From Crossaster papposus (taxonomy: Eukaryota > Echinodermata > Asteroidea > Velatida > Solasteridae): 64,000 nucleotides of DNA. Position 1 is the first letter of the stretch. Every line of letters begins with the position of its first letter. The notes beneath the pieces are model-generated. The model did no database searches, had not been told where the DNA came from, and saw only the letters and a program-made list of their open reading frames with translations. Where the stretch lies: positions 992,001 to 1,056,000 of the forward strand of contig JBAIAA010000078.1 in NCBI GenBank assembly GCA_037893245.1. The letters run 5' to 3'. The position numbers and the translations under genes were made by a program. This document shows positions 36,101 through 48,272 of the stretch, piece by piece.

Positions 36101-36881
36101 CATTCACGCTGCTTAATTAATGGATTTGCAGTAAAGCTTAGTTAAATCTTAGTTACTGAATTACATGTATCGGTACCTTGGATGTGATAATGAATTTGTC
36201 CTTCCGAAGACACACGAATAAGCTCCTCACCCATCCTGAGGCAAAGTATTTGTAAGCATCAAGGCTTTTGAATGCTTTGAGACTCTGTCCACTGTAACCT
36301 GTGGTATGTAATGTGTCAAATATTCGATCAGTTTATAATTTAATAACTATAAATTCCCTGTTTACTCAGTCTTGGCACAAAATAATATGTTAACACAAAA
36401 ATAATAATCTCAAATCCAGTCAAGACCGGTTTCTACTCTAGTAAAAGCTATCAAAACTTGCAAGTTGCACTTGAATGGTGAACACTCCGACCATATACAT
36501 AAACCCGGATTGAAACAAAACCCCGATTAGGCCACAAGTTAGGCCTAAGTACCGCATACATGTACAAGCCAAATTTAACGACATGGTTAGGCCGATGGTT
36601 AGGCATACTCTGCATAGTCCCTACATCGAATAAAGTACATGTACATGGTCACGGTGCTCACCTGGCGTGTTGATCAAGTAGTGATAAATGTCCGGATACG
36701 TCAGATCTGGCAATTCTTTGGCGTCGCAGTCGATTGCTGCCTTCAAGTTATGCAGACCAATCAGGTAGGGATCGACACCGACACATTCTGTCTTTTCTAA
36801 ATATCTGGATTTAGCCACAGGGCCAAGAGATTTCACATACTCCGAGTACGACTCCGAGTCCAAGTAAAAACCTTCGGCCAT
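33134..36881 (-). CDS. SWIM zinc finger, YqaJ-like nuclease and PHD finger protein, eight exons
   Basis: Exons in transcript order: 36881-36662, 36298-36177, 35937-35784, 35617-35481, 35387-35288, 35004-34820, 34285-34098, 33839-33134; all junctions are GT-AG, phases agree and the total is 1,812 nt (603 aa plus stop TAA). Start MAEGFYLDS; an in-frame upstream Met exists but gives an unlikely basic leader. Domains in order: YSGQSLKAFKSLDAY, SWIM finger (CTCMAGLGEACSHVAA, C-x-C..C-x-H), SCTSLPNSWLAPA, the YqaJ region beginning WYQQRRGRITASKM (about residues 320-520), with CEHEEVAFNEY, LGASPDG and YYFQVQTQ, and a C-terminal PHD finger (C4-H-C3, ending WFCPDC). The nuclease core D-x(n)-E-x-K reads D (codon 33706-33704) then G-I-K: the catalytic Glu is Gly (codon 33664-33662). 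It is the companion protein of the convergent transposase, with a presumed nuclear DNA-processing role. The frame is otherwise undamaged. Confidence 0.85.
34554..34745 (+). repeat. Dispersed repeat in YqaJ-gene intron, related to 57885-58060
   Basis: The copies share ATGACCTATTT, CTGGTTC.TTGACTT.CTT, ACGAAACAGAGCAA and ATTATCAT near GGACTAT or GACTAT, in the same orientation. The intron (34286-34819) is therefore partly mobile-element-derived. The copy has diverged considerably. Confidence 0.55.
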
Positions 36882-37215
36882 GATAACCTTTATTTTCAAA
36901 GCACTATCGTTCACGTTTAATACAATGTATACTATGTAATAGTACATGTACATATGTACGGGCGTACGCACGCACGCACGCAAAACGGATCGACAGTCTA
37001 AAGAGATTAGCTTGAAAAAAAAACGGCAGTATAATCAGCATATCACCATAGCGAAACCCCAACGGCCAATTAGCCCGCACACAAGCCATGAGATCACCAA
37101 GATGGCGGGGTCAAAGTTTGCATGGCCGATGACGTCATTTGCACAATATCTATACATTACGGTGGGTGGATCGTGACCAGGGATTACCATACAAGTACGG
37201 CCATGCTTATTCCAC

Positions 37216-37432
37216 CTGGCCGCCGGTGTCTTATGGAGCAGAAGCCAGAGTCACACAATCTTAAAGTTGTAGCTATCGGGAGATTATTACCGACGCATAT
37301 AATTGTTGGGTGTTTAATCACTGGAAATGGAGAGGAAACTGTCACCACATATCCATTGGCAAGTGAGGGCTGAAGCTGGTGTTGTAGAAGTGTGAAGGCT
37401 GTTACAAACATGACAAGATTCATGGTGGCCAT
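37216..37432 (-). CDS. Candidate first exon of a secreted protein
   Basis: ATG at 37432 in a good context (AACAATGG) opens MATMNLVMFVTAFTLLQHQL, a plausible signal peptide with cleavage near SLANG, followed by about 45 residues with three Cys. The exon ends at a possible donor, GGCCAG|GTGGAA (37216/37215). TATATAA at about 37570-37576 on the minus strand lies some 140 bp upstream. No downstream exon was identified before the transposon at 36.9 kb, so the gene may be cut off by it, or the frame may be fortuitous. I do not recognise the protein. Confidence 0.3.
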
Positions 37433-37564
37433 TGTTTTGTTGTTCAGTGTAGATAGCAATAGCAGTCTAGTTCAGCCAACAATTCAAAAAAAAAATGTCT
37501 TAAAATCACACTTACATCAAAATTCACGGTCCAAAATATGCTGAATCAAACCAGACAGCACAAA

Positions 37565-37578
37565 TAAAGTTTATATAA
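37565..37578 (-). promoter_or_regulatory. TATA-like element at the satellite edge
   Basis: On the minus strand this reads CAACTTATATAAAC. The first part is the satellite motif TTTTTCAACTTATATATC, truncated here, so the TATA-like box straddles the array boundary. It points toward the candidate secreted-protein exon. Promoter activity is inference only. Confidence 0.3.
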
Positions 37579-40500
37579 GTTGAAAAATACGCGTACAAAT
37601 CCTAGGGGAAAAACTGCACCTTTAATGTGACGTCACATGACACCCGATGATGTCATCATGATGTCATCTTAATTTTCGTCTATAACACATTCTGGAATAC
37701 TTGCATACCAAGTTTGGCCCCAATCAGACATGTACTTCCAGAGATAGAGGGTCCTAAAATCTGCCCCTTTAATGTGACGTCACATGACCCACGATGACGT
37801 CATCCTGACGAATTTCCCCTTGGCCCTCCTGGGTATGGTGGTCGAGGTGTGTGCTAAGTCTGAAGTTTATCGGATTTACCAAATTGTCAAATTCAATAGT
37901 CTGAAGAAAAACGTGTACAAAACCTATGGGGGAAAATTGAAGCTTTAACGTGACGTCACGTGACCAGGAATTACGTAATCGCGACGAATTTGTTTTAGGA
38001 TCATCCTTGGGTGATGGTTCAACTGTGTGCCAAGTCTCAAGTTCATCGAATTTTTCAAAGTGCCAAAGTGTATTGGTAGAAGAAAAAACGTGCACAAACT
38101 CTATGGAAAAGTGTCTGAAGAATAAACTAGAAATGTGTTTGTGGACAAACACAGAGCTGTTTCGGATGCCTAATTTGTTTTGTAATAAGTGGGTGGTGGT
38201 CTAAGTGTGTCGCAAATCTGAAGTCAATCTGATTTACCCAAAGTGCCAAAGATATATTGGTTGAAAAAAAACCGTGTACAAATTCTTTGGGGAAAACTAC
38301 ACCTTTAATATGACGTTCCGTGACCCACGATGACGTCATAATTACTTCATCTTAATTTTCGTCTATAACACATACTCGATTACTTGCATACCAAGTATGA
38401 CCCCAATCGGACCTGTACTTCTAGAGATAGAGGGTCTTATCAACTGAACCTTTAATGTGACGTCACATGTCCAACGATGACGTCATCCTGACGAAGTTCC
38501 CCTTGGCCCTCCTGGGGATGGCTGTCGAGGTGTGTACTAAGTCTCGAGGCGATCAGATTGACCAAAGTGTCAAATTCAATAGTCTGAATAAAAACGTGTA
38601 CAAAACCAATGGGGAAAATTGAACCTTTAATGTGACGTCACATGACACCCGATGATGTCATAATTACGTCATCTTAATTTTCGTCTATAACACATCCTCA
38701 AATACTTGCAAACCAAGTTTGACCCCAACCGGACTTGTACTTTCAGAGTTAGAGGGTCTTAAAAAACTACACCTTTAATGTGACGTCACATGACCCGCGA
38801 TGATGTCATCTTGATTATTTTTTCTTGGCCCTCCTAAGGATGGTGGTCGAGGTCTGTGCTAAGTCTCAAGTCGATCGAATTGACAGAAGTGTAACATTCA
38901 ATATTTTGAAGAAAAACGTGTACAAAACCTATGGAGAAAATTGAACATTTAATGTGACGTCACATGACACCCGATGATGTCATAATTACTTCATCTTAAT
39001 TTTCGTCTATAACACATCCTCGAATACTTGCAAACCAAGTTTGACCCCAACCGGACTTGTACTTTCAGAGTTAGAGGGTCTTAAAAACTACACCTTTAAT
39101 GTGACGTCACATGACCCGCGATGACGTCATCTTGATTATTTTTTTCTTGGCCCTCCTAAGGATGGTGGTCGAGGTCTGTGCTAAGTCTCAAGTCGATCGA
39201 ATTTACAGAACTGTCAAATTCAATATTTTGAAGAAAAACGTGTACAAAACCTATGGAGAAAATTGAACCTTTAATGTGACGTCACATGACACCCGATGAT
39301 GTCATAATTACGTCATCTTAATTTTCGTCTATAACACACCCTAGAATACTTGCAAACCAAGTTTGACCCCAACCGGACTTGTACTTCCAGAGATAGAGGG
39401 TCCTAAAAACTGCACCTTTAACGTGACGTCACATGACCCCCGATGACGTAATCATGACGATTTTCCTCTTGGCCCTCCTGAGGATGGTGGTTGAGGTTTA
39501 TATTAAGTCTAAAGTCAATCGGATTTACCAAAGTGTCAAAGTCAATAGTCTGAAGAAAAACGTGTACAAAACCTATGGGAAAAAATTGCACCTTTAACGT
39601 GACGTCACGTGACCATGAATGACGTAATCGTTACGAATTTCTTCTAGGACCATCTGTGGATGGTGGTCTAAGTGTATGCTAAGTATCAAGTCGATCGGAT
39701 TTATCAAAGTGTCAAAGTGTATTGGCTGAAGAAAAACGTGTACAAATCGTATAGAGAAGAGTCTGAAACAGAGGAAGAAAAAAAAACTAGACATGTGTTT
39801 GTGGACAAACACAGAGCTGTTTCGAGTGTCCAAAGTTACTTTCAATGTGTATGTGGTGGTCTTTTGTGTGTGCCAAGTCTCAAGTCGATCAGATTTACTA
39901 GTGTCAAAGTCAATAGTCTAAAGAAAAACGTGTACAAAACCTATGGGGAAAAATTGAACCTTTAACGTGACGCCCCGTGACCTTGAATGACGTAATCGTG
40001 CCAAATTTCTCCTACGACCGTCTGTGGATAGTGGTCTATGTGTGTGCCAAGTCTCAAGTCGATCGGATTTACTAAGTGTCAAAGTCAATAGTCTAAAGAA
40101 AAACGTGTACAAAACCTATGGGGGACAAATTAAACCTTTAACTTGACGTCACGTGACCTAGAATGACGCAATCATGCTGAATTTCTTTCAGAAACATCTG
40201 GTGGTGGTGTTCTGAGTATATGGCAAGTTTCAAGTCGGTCGGATTTACCAAAGTGTCAAATTCAATAGTCTGAGGAAAAACGTGTACAAAACCTATGGGG
40301 AAAATTTCACCTTTAACGCGAAGTCACGTGACCTTGAATGACGTAATCGCGACGAATTTCTTCCAGGACCGTCCTTGGGTGGTTGTCTAAGTGTATGCCA
40401 AGTCTCAAGTCGATCGGATTGACCAAAGTGTCAAAGTGTATTGGCTGAAAAAACGTGTACAAATCCTATGGGAAAAAGTCTGAAAGTGGAAAAAAAAAAA

Positions 40501-41035
40501 ACTAGAAATGTGTTTGTGGACAAACACAGAGCTGTTTCGGGTGTCTAAGATGACCTTTATTATGTGTGTGCCGAGTATGAAATCGATCGGATTTACCCAA
40601 GTTAATTGGTTGAAAAATACGTGTACAAATCCTATTGGGAAAGCTACACCTTTAATGTGACGTCACATGACACCTGTGAATGTCATCATGATGTCATCTT
40701 AATGTTCGTCTATAACACATTCTGGAATACTTGCATACCAAGTTTGACCCTAATCAGACCTGTACTTCCAGAGATAGAGGGTCCTAAAATCTGCCCCTTT
40801 AATGTGACGTCACATGACCCACGATGACGTCATCATGACGATTTTCCCCTTGGCCCTCATGGGTATGGTGGTCGAGGTGTGTGCTAAGTCTGAAGTCGAT
40901 CGGATGTACCAAAGTGTCAAAGATATATTAGTTGAAAAAAACGTGTTCAAATCCTATGGGGAAAACTGCACCTTTAATGTGACGTCACATGACACCCGAT
41001 GATGTCATAATTACGTCATCCTATTTTTTTTCTAT
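37571..41035 (-). repeat. Right satellite array, block 1 (minus orientation)
   Basis: Alternating type 1 and type 2 monomers, the reverse complement of those at 13-17.9 kb. Terminal CTAG signals (minus strand) at 38127-38130, 39787-39790 and 40502-40505, each next to the TGTGTTTGTGGACAAACACA hairpin and an A-run. The innermost unit is truncated at 37571, about 130 bp short of where its own hairpin-CTAG would be. Confidence 0.9.
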
Positions 41036-44000
41036 AACACAGACGAAAATTAAGATGACATCATGATGACATCATCGGGTGTCATGTGACGTCACTTTAA
41101 AGGTGCAGTTTTTCCCATAGGATTTGTACACGTATTTTTCAACTTATATATCTTGGAAAATTGACAAATCCAATCGATTTCAGACTTGGCACACACATAA
41201 TGAAAGTTATCTTAGACATCCGAAACAGCTCTGTGTTTGTCCACAAACACATGTCTAGTCTTTTTTTTTTTTTAGCTGTTTCGGCATTTCAGCCGAAACA
41301 GCTTTTGTTTTCGTTAAAGTTTTTTAGCTGTTTCGGTTTTCCACCGAAACAGCTTTTGTTTTCGTTAAATTTTTTTTTTTTCTTTTTTTTTTTCTTTTTT
41401 TTCCTTTTTTTTTTTTCCACTTTCAGTGTTTTTACCCATAGGATTTACACACGTTTGTTCTGCCAATACACTTTGGCACTTTGGTGATTCCAATCGACTT
41501 GAGACTTGGTGTACACTTAGACCTCCACCCACAGATGGTCCTAGAAGAAATTTGGCTCGATTGCGTCATTCAAGGTCACGTGACGTCACTTTAAAGGTTT
41601 AATTTTCCCCATAGGTTTTGTACACGTTTTTCTTCAGACTATTGACTTTGGCACTTCGGTAAATCCGACCGACTTAAAACTTAGCATACACTTAGAACAC
41701 CACCCCCAGATGTTTCTGAAAGAACTTCGGCACGATTATGTCATTCAAGGTCACGTGGCGTCACATTAAAGGTTCACATTTTTCTCCCATTGGTTTTGTA
41801 CACGTTTTTGTTTAGACTATTGACTTTAACACTTTCGTAAATCCGATCGACTTGAGACTTGGCACACACTTAGAACACCGACCACAGACGGTCCTAAAAG
41901 AAATTCGGCACGATTACGTCATTCAAGGCCACGGGGCGTCACATTAAATGTGCAATTTTCCCCTATAGGATTTGTACACGTTTTTTTCAACTATATCTTT
42001 GGCACTTGTGTAAATCCAATCGACTTCAGACTTAGCACACACATAGACCACCACACACACATATTGAAAGTAACGTTAGTCAGTCGAAACAGCTCTGTGT
42101 TTGTCCACAAACACATGTCTAGTTTTTTTCTTTTTTTTTTTTTTTTTCTTTTCCTTTTTCAGACTTTTTCCCATAGGATTTGTACACGTTTTTTCTGCCA
42201 ATACACTTTGGCACTTTGGTGATTCCAATCTACTTGAGACTTGGTATACACTTAGACCTTCACCCACAGATGGTCCTAGAAGAAATTTGGCTCGATTGCG
42301 TCATTCAAGGTCACGTGACGTCACGTTAAAGGTTTAATTTTCCCCATAGGTTTTGTACACGTTTTTCTTCAGACTATTGACTTTTGCACTTGGGTACATC
42401 CGACCGACTTGAAACTTCGCATACACTTAGAACACCACCCCCAGATGTTTCTGAAAGAAATTCGGCACGATTGCATCATTCAAGGTCACGTGACGTCACA
42501 TTAAAGGTTTACATTTTTCTCCCATTGGTTTTGTACACGTTTTTCTTTAGACTATTGACTTTGACACTTTAGTAAATCCGATCGACTTGAGACTTGGCAC
42601 ACACTTAGACCACCATCCACAGACGGCCCTAGAAGAACTTCGGCACGATTACGTCATTCAAGGTCACGGGGCGTCACGTTAAAGTTTCTATTTTGTTCCC
42701 ATAGGTTTTGTACACGTTTTTCTTTAGACTATTGCCTTTGACACTTTAGTAAATCTATCGACTTGAGACTTGGCACACACAAAAGACCACCACACACATA
42801 TTGAAAGTAATTTTAGACACTCGAAACAGCTCTGTGTTTGTCCACAAACACATGTCTAGTTTCTTTTTTTTTTTCTTTTTTGTCATTTTTTTCTGGCATA
42901 GCACTTTGACACTTTGGTAAATCCGATCGACTTGAGACTTGGCATACATTTAGACAACCACCCAAGGACGGTCCTAGAAGAAATTCGTCGCGATTACGTC
43001 ATTCAAGGTCATGTGACGTCATGTTAAAGGTAAAATGTTTCCCCATAGGTTTTGTACACGTTTTTCTTCAGACTATTGACTTTGACACTTTGGTAAATCC
43101 GACCGACTTGAAACTTGGCATACACCTAAAACACCACCCACAGATGGCTCTTGAAGACATTTGGCACGATTGCGTCATTCAAGGTCACGTGACGTGACGT
43201 TAAAGGTGCAATTTTTTTCCCCATAGGGTTTGTACACGTTTTTCTTCAGACTATTGACTTTGACACTTTCGTAAATTTGATCGACTTGAGACTTAGCACA
43301 CACCTCGACCATCATCTCCAGAAGGGGCCAAGGGGAAAATCGTCAGGATGACGTCATCGGGGGTCATGGGACGTCACATTAAAGGTTCAGTTTTTAGGAC
43401 CCTCTAACTCTGAAAGTACAAGTCCGGTTGGGGTCAAACTTGGTTTGCAAGTATTCGAGGATGTGTTATAGACGAAAATTAAGATGACGTAATTATGACA
43501 TCATCGGGTGTCATGTGACGTCACATTAAAGGTTCAATTTTCTCTATAGGTTTTGTACACGTTTTTCTTCAGACTATTGAATTTGACAATTTGGTAAATC
43601 CGATCGACTTCAGACTTAGCACACACCTCGACCACCATACCCAGGAGGGCCAAGTGGAAAATCGTCAGGATAACGTCATCGTGGGTCATGTGACGTCACA
43701 TTAAAGGGGCATATTTTAGGACCCTCTATCTCTGGAAGTAGATGTCTGATTGGGGCCAAACTTGGTATGCAAGTATTCCAGAATGTGTTATAGACGAAAA
43801 TTAAGATGACATCAAGATGACACCATCGGGTGTCATGTGACGTCACATTAAAGGTGCAGTTTTTCCCATAGGATTTGTACACGTATTTTTCAACTTATAT
43901 ATCTTGCGAAAATTGGCAAATCCAATCGATTTCAGACTTGGCACACACATAATGAAAGTCATCTTAGACATCCGAAACAGCTCTGTGTTTGTCCACAAAC

Positions 44001-44940
44001 ACATGTCTAGTTTTTCTTTATTAGCTGTTTCGGCAATTCAGCCGAAACAGCTATTGTTTTCGTTAAAGTTTTTTTTTTTTTTTTTTAGCTGTTTCGGCAA
44101 TTCAGCCGAAACAGCTTTTGTTTTCGTTAAAGTTTTTAGCTGTTTCGGTTTTTCACCGAAACAGCTTTTGTTTTCGTTCTGGTTTTTTTTTTAGCTGTTT
44201 CGGCATTTCAGCCGAAACAGCTATTGTATTCGTTCTGATTTTTTTTTTTCTCCTTCAGACTCTTCTCCATAGGGTTTGTACACGTTTTTTGTTCGGACAA
44301 TACACTTTGACACTTTGGTAAATCCGATCGACTTGAAACTTGGCATACACTTAGACCACCACCCACAGATGATCCTAGAAGAAATTTGTCACGATTACGT
44401 CATTCGTGGTCACGTGATGTCACGTTAAAGGTGCATTTTTTTCCCATAGGATTTGTACACGTTTTTCTTCAGAATATTGAATTTGACACTTCGGTAGATC
44501 CGATCGACTTGAGACTTAGGACACACCTCGACCACCATCCTCAGGTGGGCCAGAAGAAAAATCGTCATGATGACGTCATCGTGGGTCATTTGACGTCACA
44601 TTAAAGGTGCAGTTTATAAGACCCTCTATCTCTGGAAGTACAGGCCCGATTGGGGACAAACTTGGTTTGCAAGTATTCGAGGATGTGTTAAAGACGAAAA
44701 TTAAGATGACGTAATTATGACATCATCGGGTGTCATGTGACGTCACATTAAAGGTTCCGTTTTATCCATAGGTTTTGTACACGTTTTTCTTCAAAATATT
44801 GAATTTGACACTTCTGTAAATCCGATCGACCTCTGACTTAACACACACCTCGACCACCATACCCAGGAGGGCCAAGGGGAAAATCGTCAGGATGACGTTA
44901 TCGTGATTCATGTGACGTCACATTAAAGGGGTAGATTTTA
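41036..44940 (+). repeat. Right satellite array, block 2 (inverted segment, plus orientation)
   Basis: The monomers switch to the plus strand at about 41036 (within a TCTATAACAC/AGACGAAAATT junction) and back at about 44940 (TAGATTTTA/TTGACAGAAG). Terminal CTAG at 41255, 42119, 42856 and 44007, with AGCTGTTTCGG palindrome clusters after 41258 and 44010. Internal monomers are of the same types as the rest of the array. It is best read as an inversion or an independently inserted segment. Confidence 0.85.
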
Positions 44941-47900
44941 TTGACAGAAGTGTCAAATTCAATATTTTGAAGAAAAACGTGTACAAAACCTATGGAGAAA
45001 ATTGTACCTTTAATGTGACGTCACATGACACCCGGTGATGTCATAATTACGTCATCTTAATTTTCGTCTATAACACACCCTCAAATACTTGCAAACCAAG
45101 TTTGACCCCAACCGGACGTGTACTTTCAGAGTTAGAGGGTCTTAAAAACTACACATTTAATGTGACGTCACATGACCCGCGATGACGTCATCTTGATTAT
45201 TTTTTTCTTGGCCCTCCTAAGGATGGTGGTCGAGGTCTGTGCTAAGTCTCAAGTCGATCGAATTTACAGAAGTGTCAAATTCAATATTTTGAAGAAAAAC
45301 GTGTACAAAACCTATGGAGAAAATTGAACCTTTAATGTGACGTGACATGACACCCGATAATGTCATAATTACGTTATCTTAATTTTCGTCTATAACACAC
45401 CCTCGAATACTTGCAAACCAAGTTTGACCCCAACCGGACTTGTACTTTAAGAGTTAGAGGGTCTTAAAAACTACACCTTTAATGTGACGTCACATGACCC
45501 GCGATGACGTCATCTTGATTATTTTTTTCTTGGCCCTTCTAAGGATGGTGGTCGAGGTCTGTGCTAAGTCTCAAGTCGATCGAATTTACAGAAGTGTCAA
45601 AGTCAATAGTCTGAAGACAAACGTGTACAAAACCAATGGGAGAAAAATGTGAACCTTTAATGTGACGTCACGTGACCTTGAATGACGCAATCGTGCCGAA
45701 TTTCTTTCAGAAACATCTGGGGGTGGTGTTCTAAGTCTATGCCAAGTTTTAAGTCGGTCGGATTTACCGAAGTGCCAAAGTCAATAGTCTGAAGAAAAAC
45801 GTGTACAAAACCTATGGGGAAAATTAAACGTTTAACGTGACGTCACGTGACCTTGAATGACGCAATCGAGCCAAATTTCTTCTAGGACCATCTGTGGGTG
45901 GAGATCTAAGTGTATACCAAGTCTCAAGTCGATTGGATTTACCAAAGTGCCAAAGTGTATTGGCAGAACAAACGTGTGTAAATCCTATGGGTAAAAACAC
46001 TGAAAGTGGAAAAAAAAAAAAAAAAAAAAAAACTAGACATGTGTTTGTGGACAAACACAGAGCTGTTTCGGATGTCTAGGATAACTTTCATTATGTGTGT
46101 GCCAAGTCTGAAATCGATTGGATTTGTCAATTTTCCCAAGATATATAAGTTGAAAAATAGGTGTACAAATCCTATGGGAAAAACTGCACCTTTAAAGTGA
46201 CGTCACATGACACCCGATGATGTCATCATGATGTCATCTTAATTTTCGTCTATTACACATTCTGGAATACTTGCATACCAAGTTTAGCCCCAATCAGACA
46301 TGTACTTCCAGAGATAGAGGGTCCTAAAATCTGCCCCTTTAATGTGACGTCATATGACCCACGATGACGTCATCCTGACGATTTCCCCCTTGGCCCTCCT
46401 GGGTATGGTGGTCGAGGTGTGTTTCAAGTCTGAAGTCGATCGGATTTACCAAATTGTCAAATTCAATAGTCTGAAGAAAAACGTGTACAAAACCTATGGA
46501 GAAAATTGAACCTTTAATGTGACGTCACATGACACCCGATGATGTCATAATTACGTCATCTTAAATTTCGTCTATAACACATCCTCGAATACTTGCAAAC
46601 CAAATTTGACCCCAATCGGACGTGTACTTCCAGAGATAGAGGGTCTTAAAAACTGCACCTTTTGTGTAACGTCACATGACCCACGATGACGTCATCATGA
46701 CGATTTTTCTCCTGGACCTCCTGGGGATGGTGGTCGAGGTGTGTGCTAAGTTTCAAGTCAATCGGATTCACCAAACTGTCAAATTAAATAGTCTGAAGAA
46801 AAACGTGTACAAAACCTATGGGGGAAAACTGCACCTTTAACGTGACGTCACGTGACCAAGAATTATGTAATCGCGACGAATTTGTTCTAGGACCGTCCTT
46901 GGGTGGTTGTCTAAATGTATGCCAAGTCTCAAGTCGATCGGATTTACCAAAGTGCCAAAGTGTATTGGCAGAACAAACGTGTGTAAATCCTATGGGTAAA
47001 AACACTGAAAGTGGAAAAAAAAAAAAAACTAGACATGTGTTTGTGGACAAACACAGAGCTGTTTCGAGTGTCTAAAATTACTTTCAATATGTGTGTGGTC
47101 GTTTTTTGTGTGTGCCAAGTCTCAAGTCGATCAGATTTACTAAAGTGTCAAAGGTAATAGTCTAAAGAAAAACGTGTACAAAACCTAACGGAAAAAAATA
47201 GAAACTTTAACGTGACGCCCCGTGACCTTGAATGACGTAATCGTGCCGAATTTCTTCTAGGGCCGTCTGTGGATGGTGGTCTCAGTGTGTGCCAAGTCTC
47301 AAGTCGATCGGATTTACTAAAGTGTCAAAGTCAATAGTCTAAAGAAAAACGTGTACAAAACCAATGGGAGAAAAATGTGAACCTTTAATGTGACGTCACA
47401 TGACACCCGATGATATCATCACAATGTCATCTTAATTTTCGTCTATAACACATCCCGGAATACCTGAATACCAAGTTTGACCCTAATTGGACTTGTACTT
47501 CCAGAGATAGAGGGTCTTAAAAACTACACCTTTAATGTGACGTCACATGACCCACGATGACGTCATCGTGACGATTTTTCCCTTGGCCCTCCTGGGGATG
47601 GTGGTTGAGGTGTGTGCTAAGTCTGAAGTCGATAAAATTTACGAAAATTTCAAAGTTAATATTCTGAAGAAAAACGTGTACAAAACCTATGGGGGAATAA
47701 TTTTCACATTTAACGTGACGTCACGTGACCTTGAAAGACGCAATCGTGCCGAATTTCTTCCAATATCATTTGTGGGTGGTGTTCTAAGTGTATGCCAAGT
47801 CTCAAGTCGGTCGGATTTACCGAAGTGCCAAAGTCAATAGTCTGAATAAAAACGTGTACAAAACCAATGGGAGAAAAATGTGAACCTTTAATGTGACGTC

Positions 47901-48240
47901 ACGTGACCTTGAATGACGCAATCATGCCGAATGTCTTTCAGAAACATCTGGGGGTGGTGTTCTAAGTGTATACCAAGTTTCAAGTCGGTCGGATTTACCG
48001 AAGTGCCAAAGTCAATAGTCTGAAGAAAAACGTGTACAAAACCTATGGGGAAAATTAAACCTTTAACGTGACGTCACGTGACCTTGAATGACGCAATCGA
48101 GCCAAATTTCTTCTAAGACCATCTGTGGATGAAGGTCTAAGTGTATACCAAGTCTCAAGTCGATTGGATTTACCAAAGTGCCAAAGTGTATTGGCAGAAC
48201 AAACGTGTTTAAATCCTATGGGTAAAAACACTGAAAGTGG

Positions 48241-48272
<32 letters not shown>

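Larger units (their letters stand above)
30480..36950. mobile_element. ISL2EU-like DNA transposon, two convergent genes
   Basis: A THAP/DDE_4-type transposase on the plus strand faces a SWIM-YqaJ-PHD gene on the minus strand, with 434 bp between the stop codons. The pairing of such a transposase with a YqaJ-like nuclease protein is, to my knowledge, characteristic of the ISL2EU (IS4EU) superfamily. Both genes carry introns with regular GT-AG sites. I could not define terminal inverted repeats, so the outer limits are nominal. YY1-like CCAT-containing motifs lie just outside both genes (about 30489 and 37096). Changes in both catalytic centres and a frameshift indicate it is no longer autonomous. 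Confidence 0.75.
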
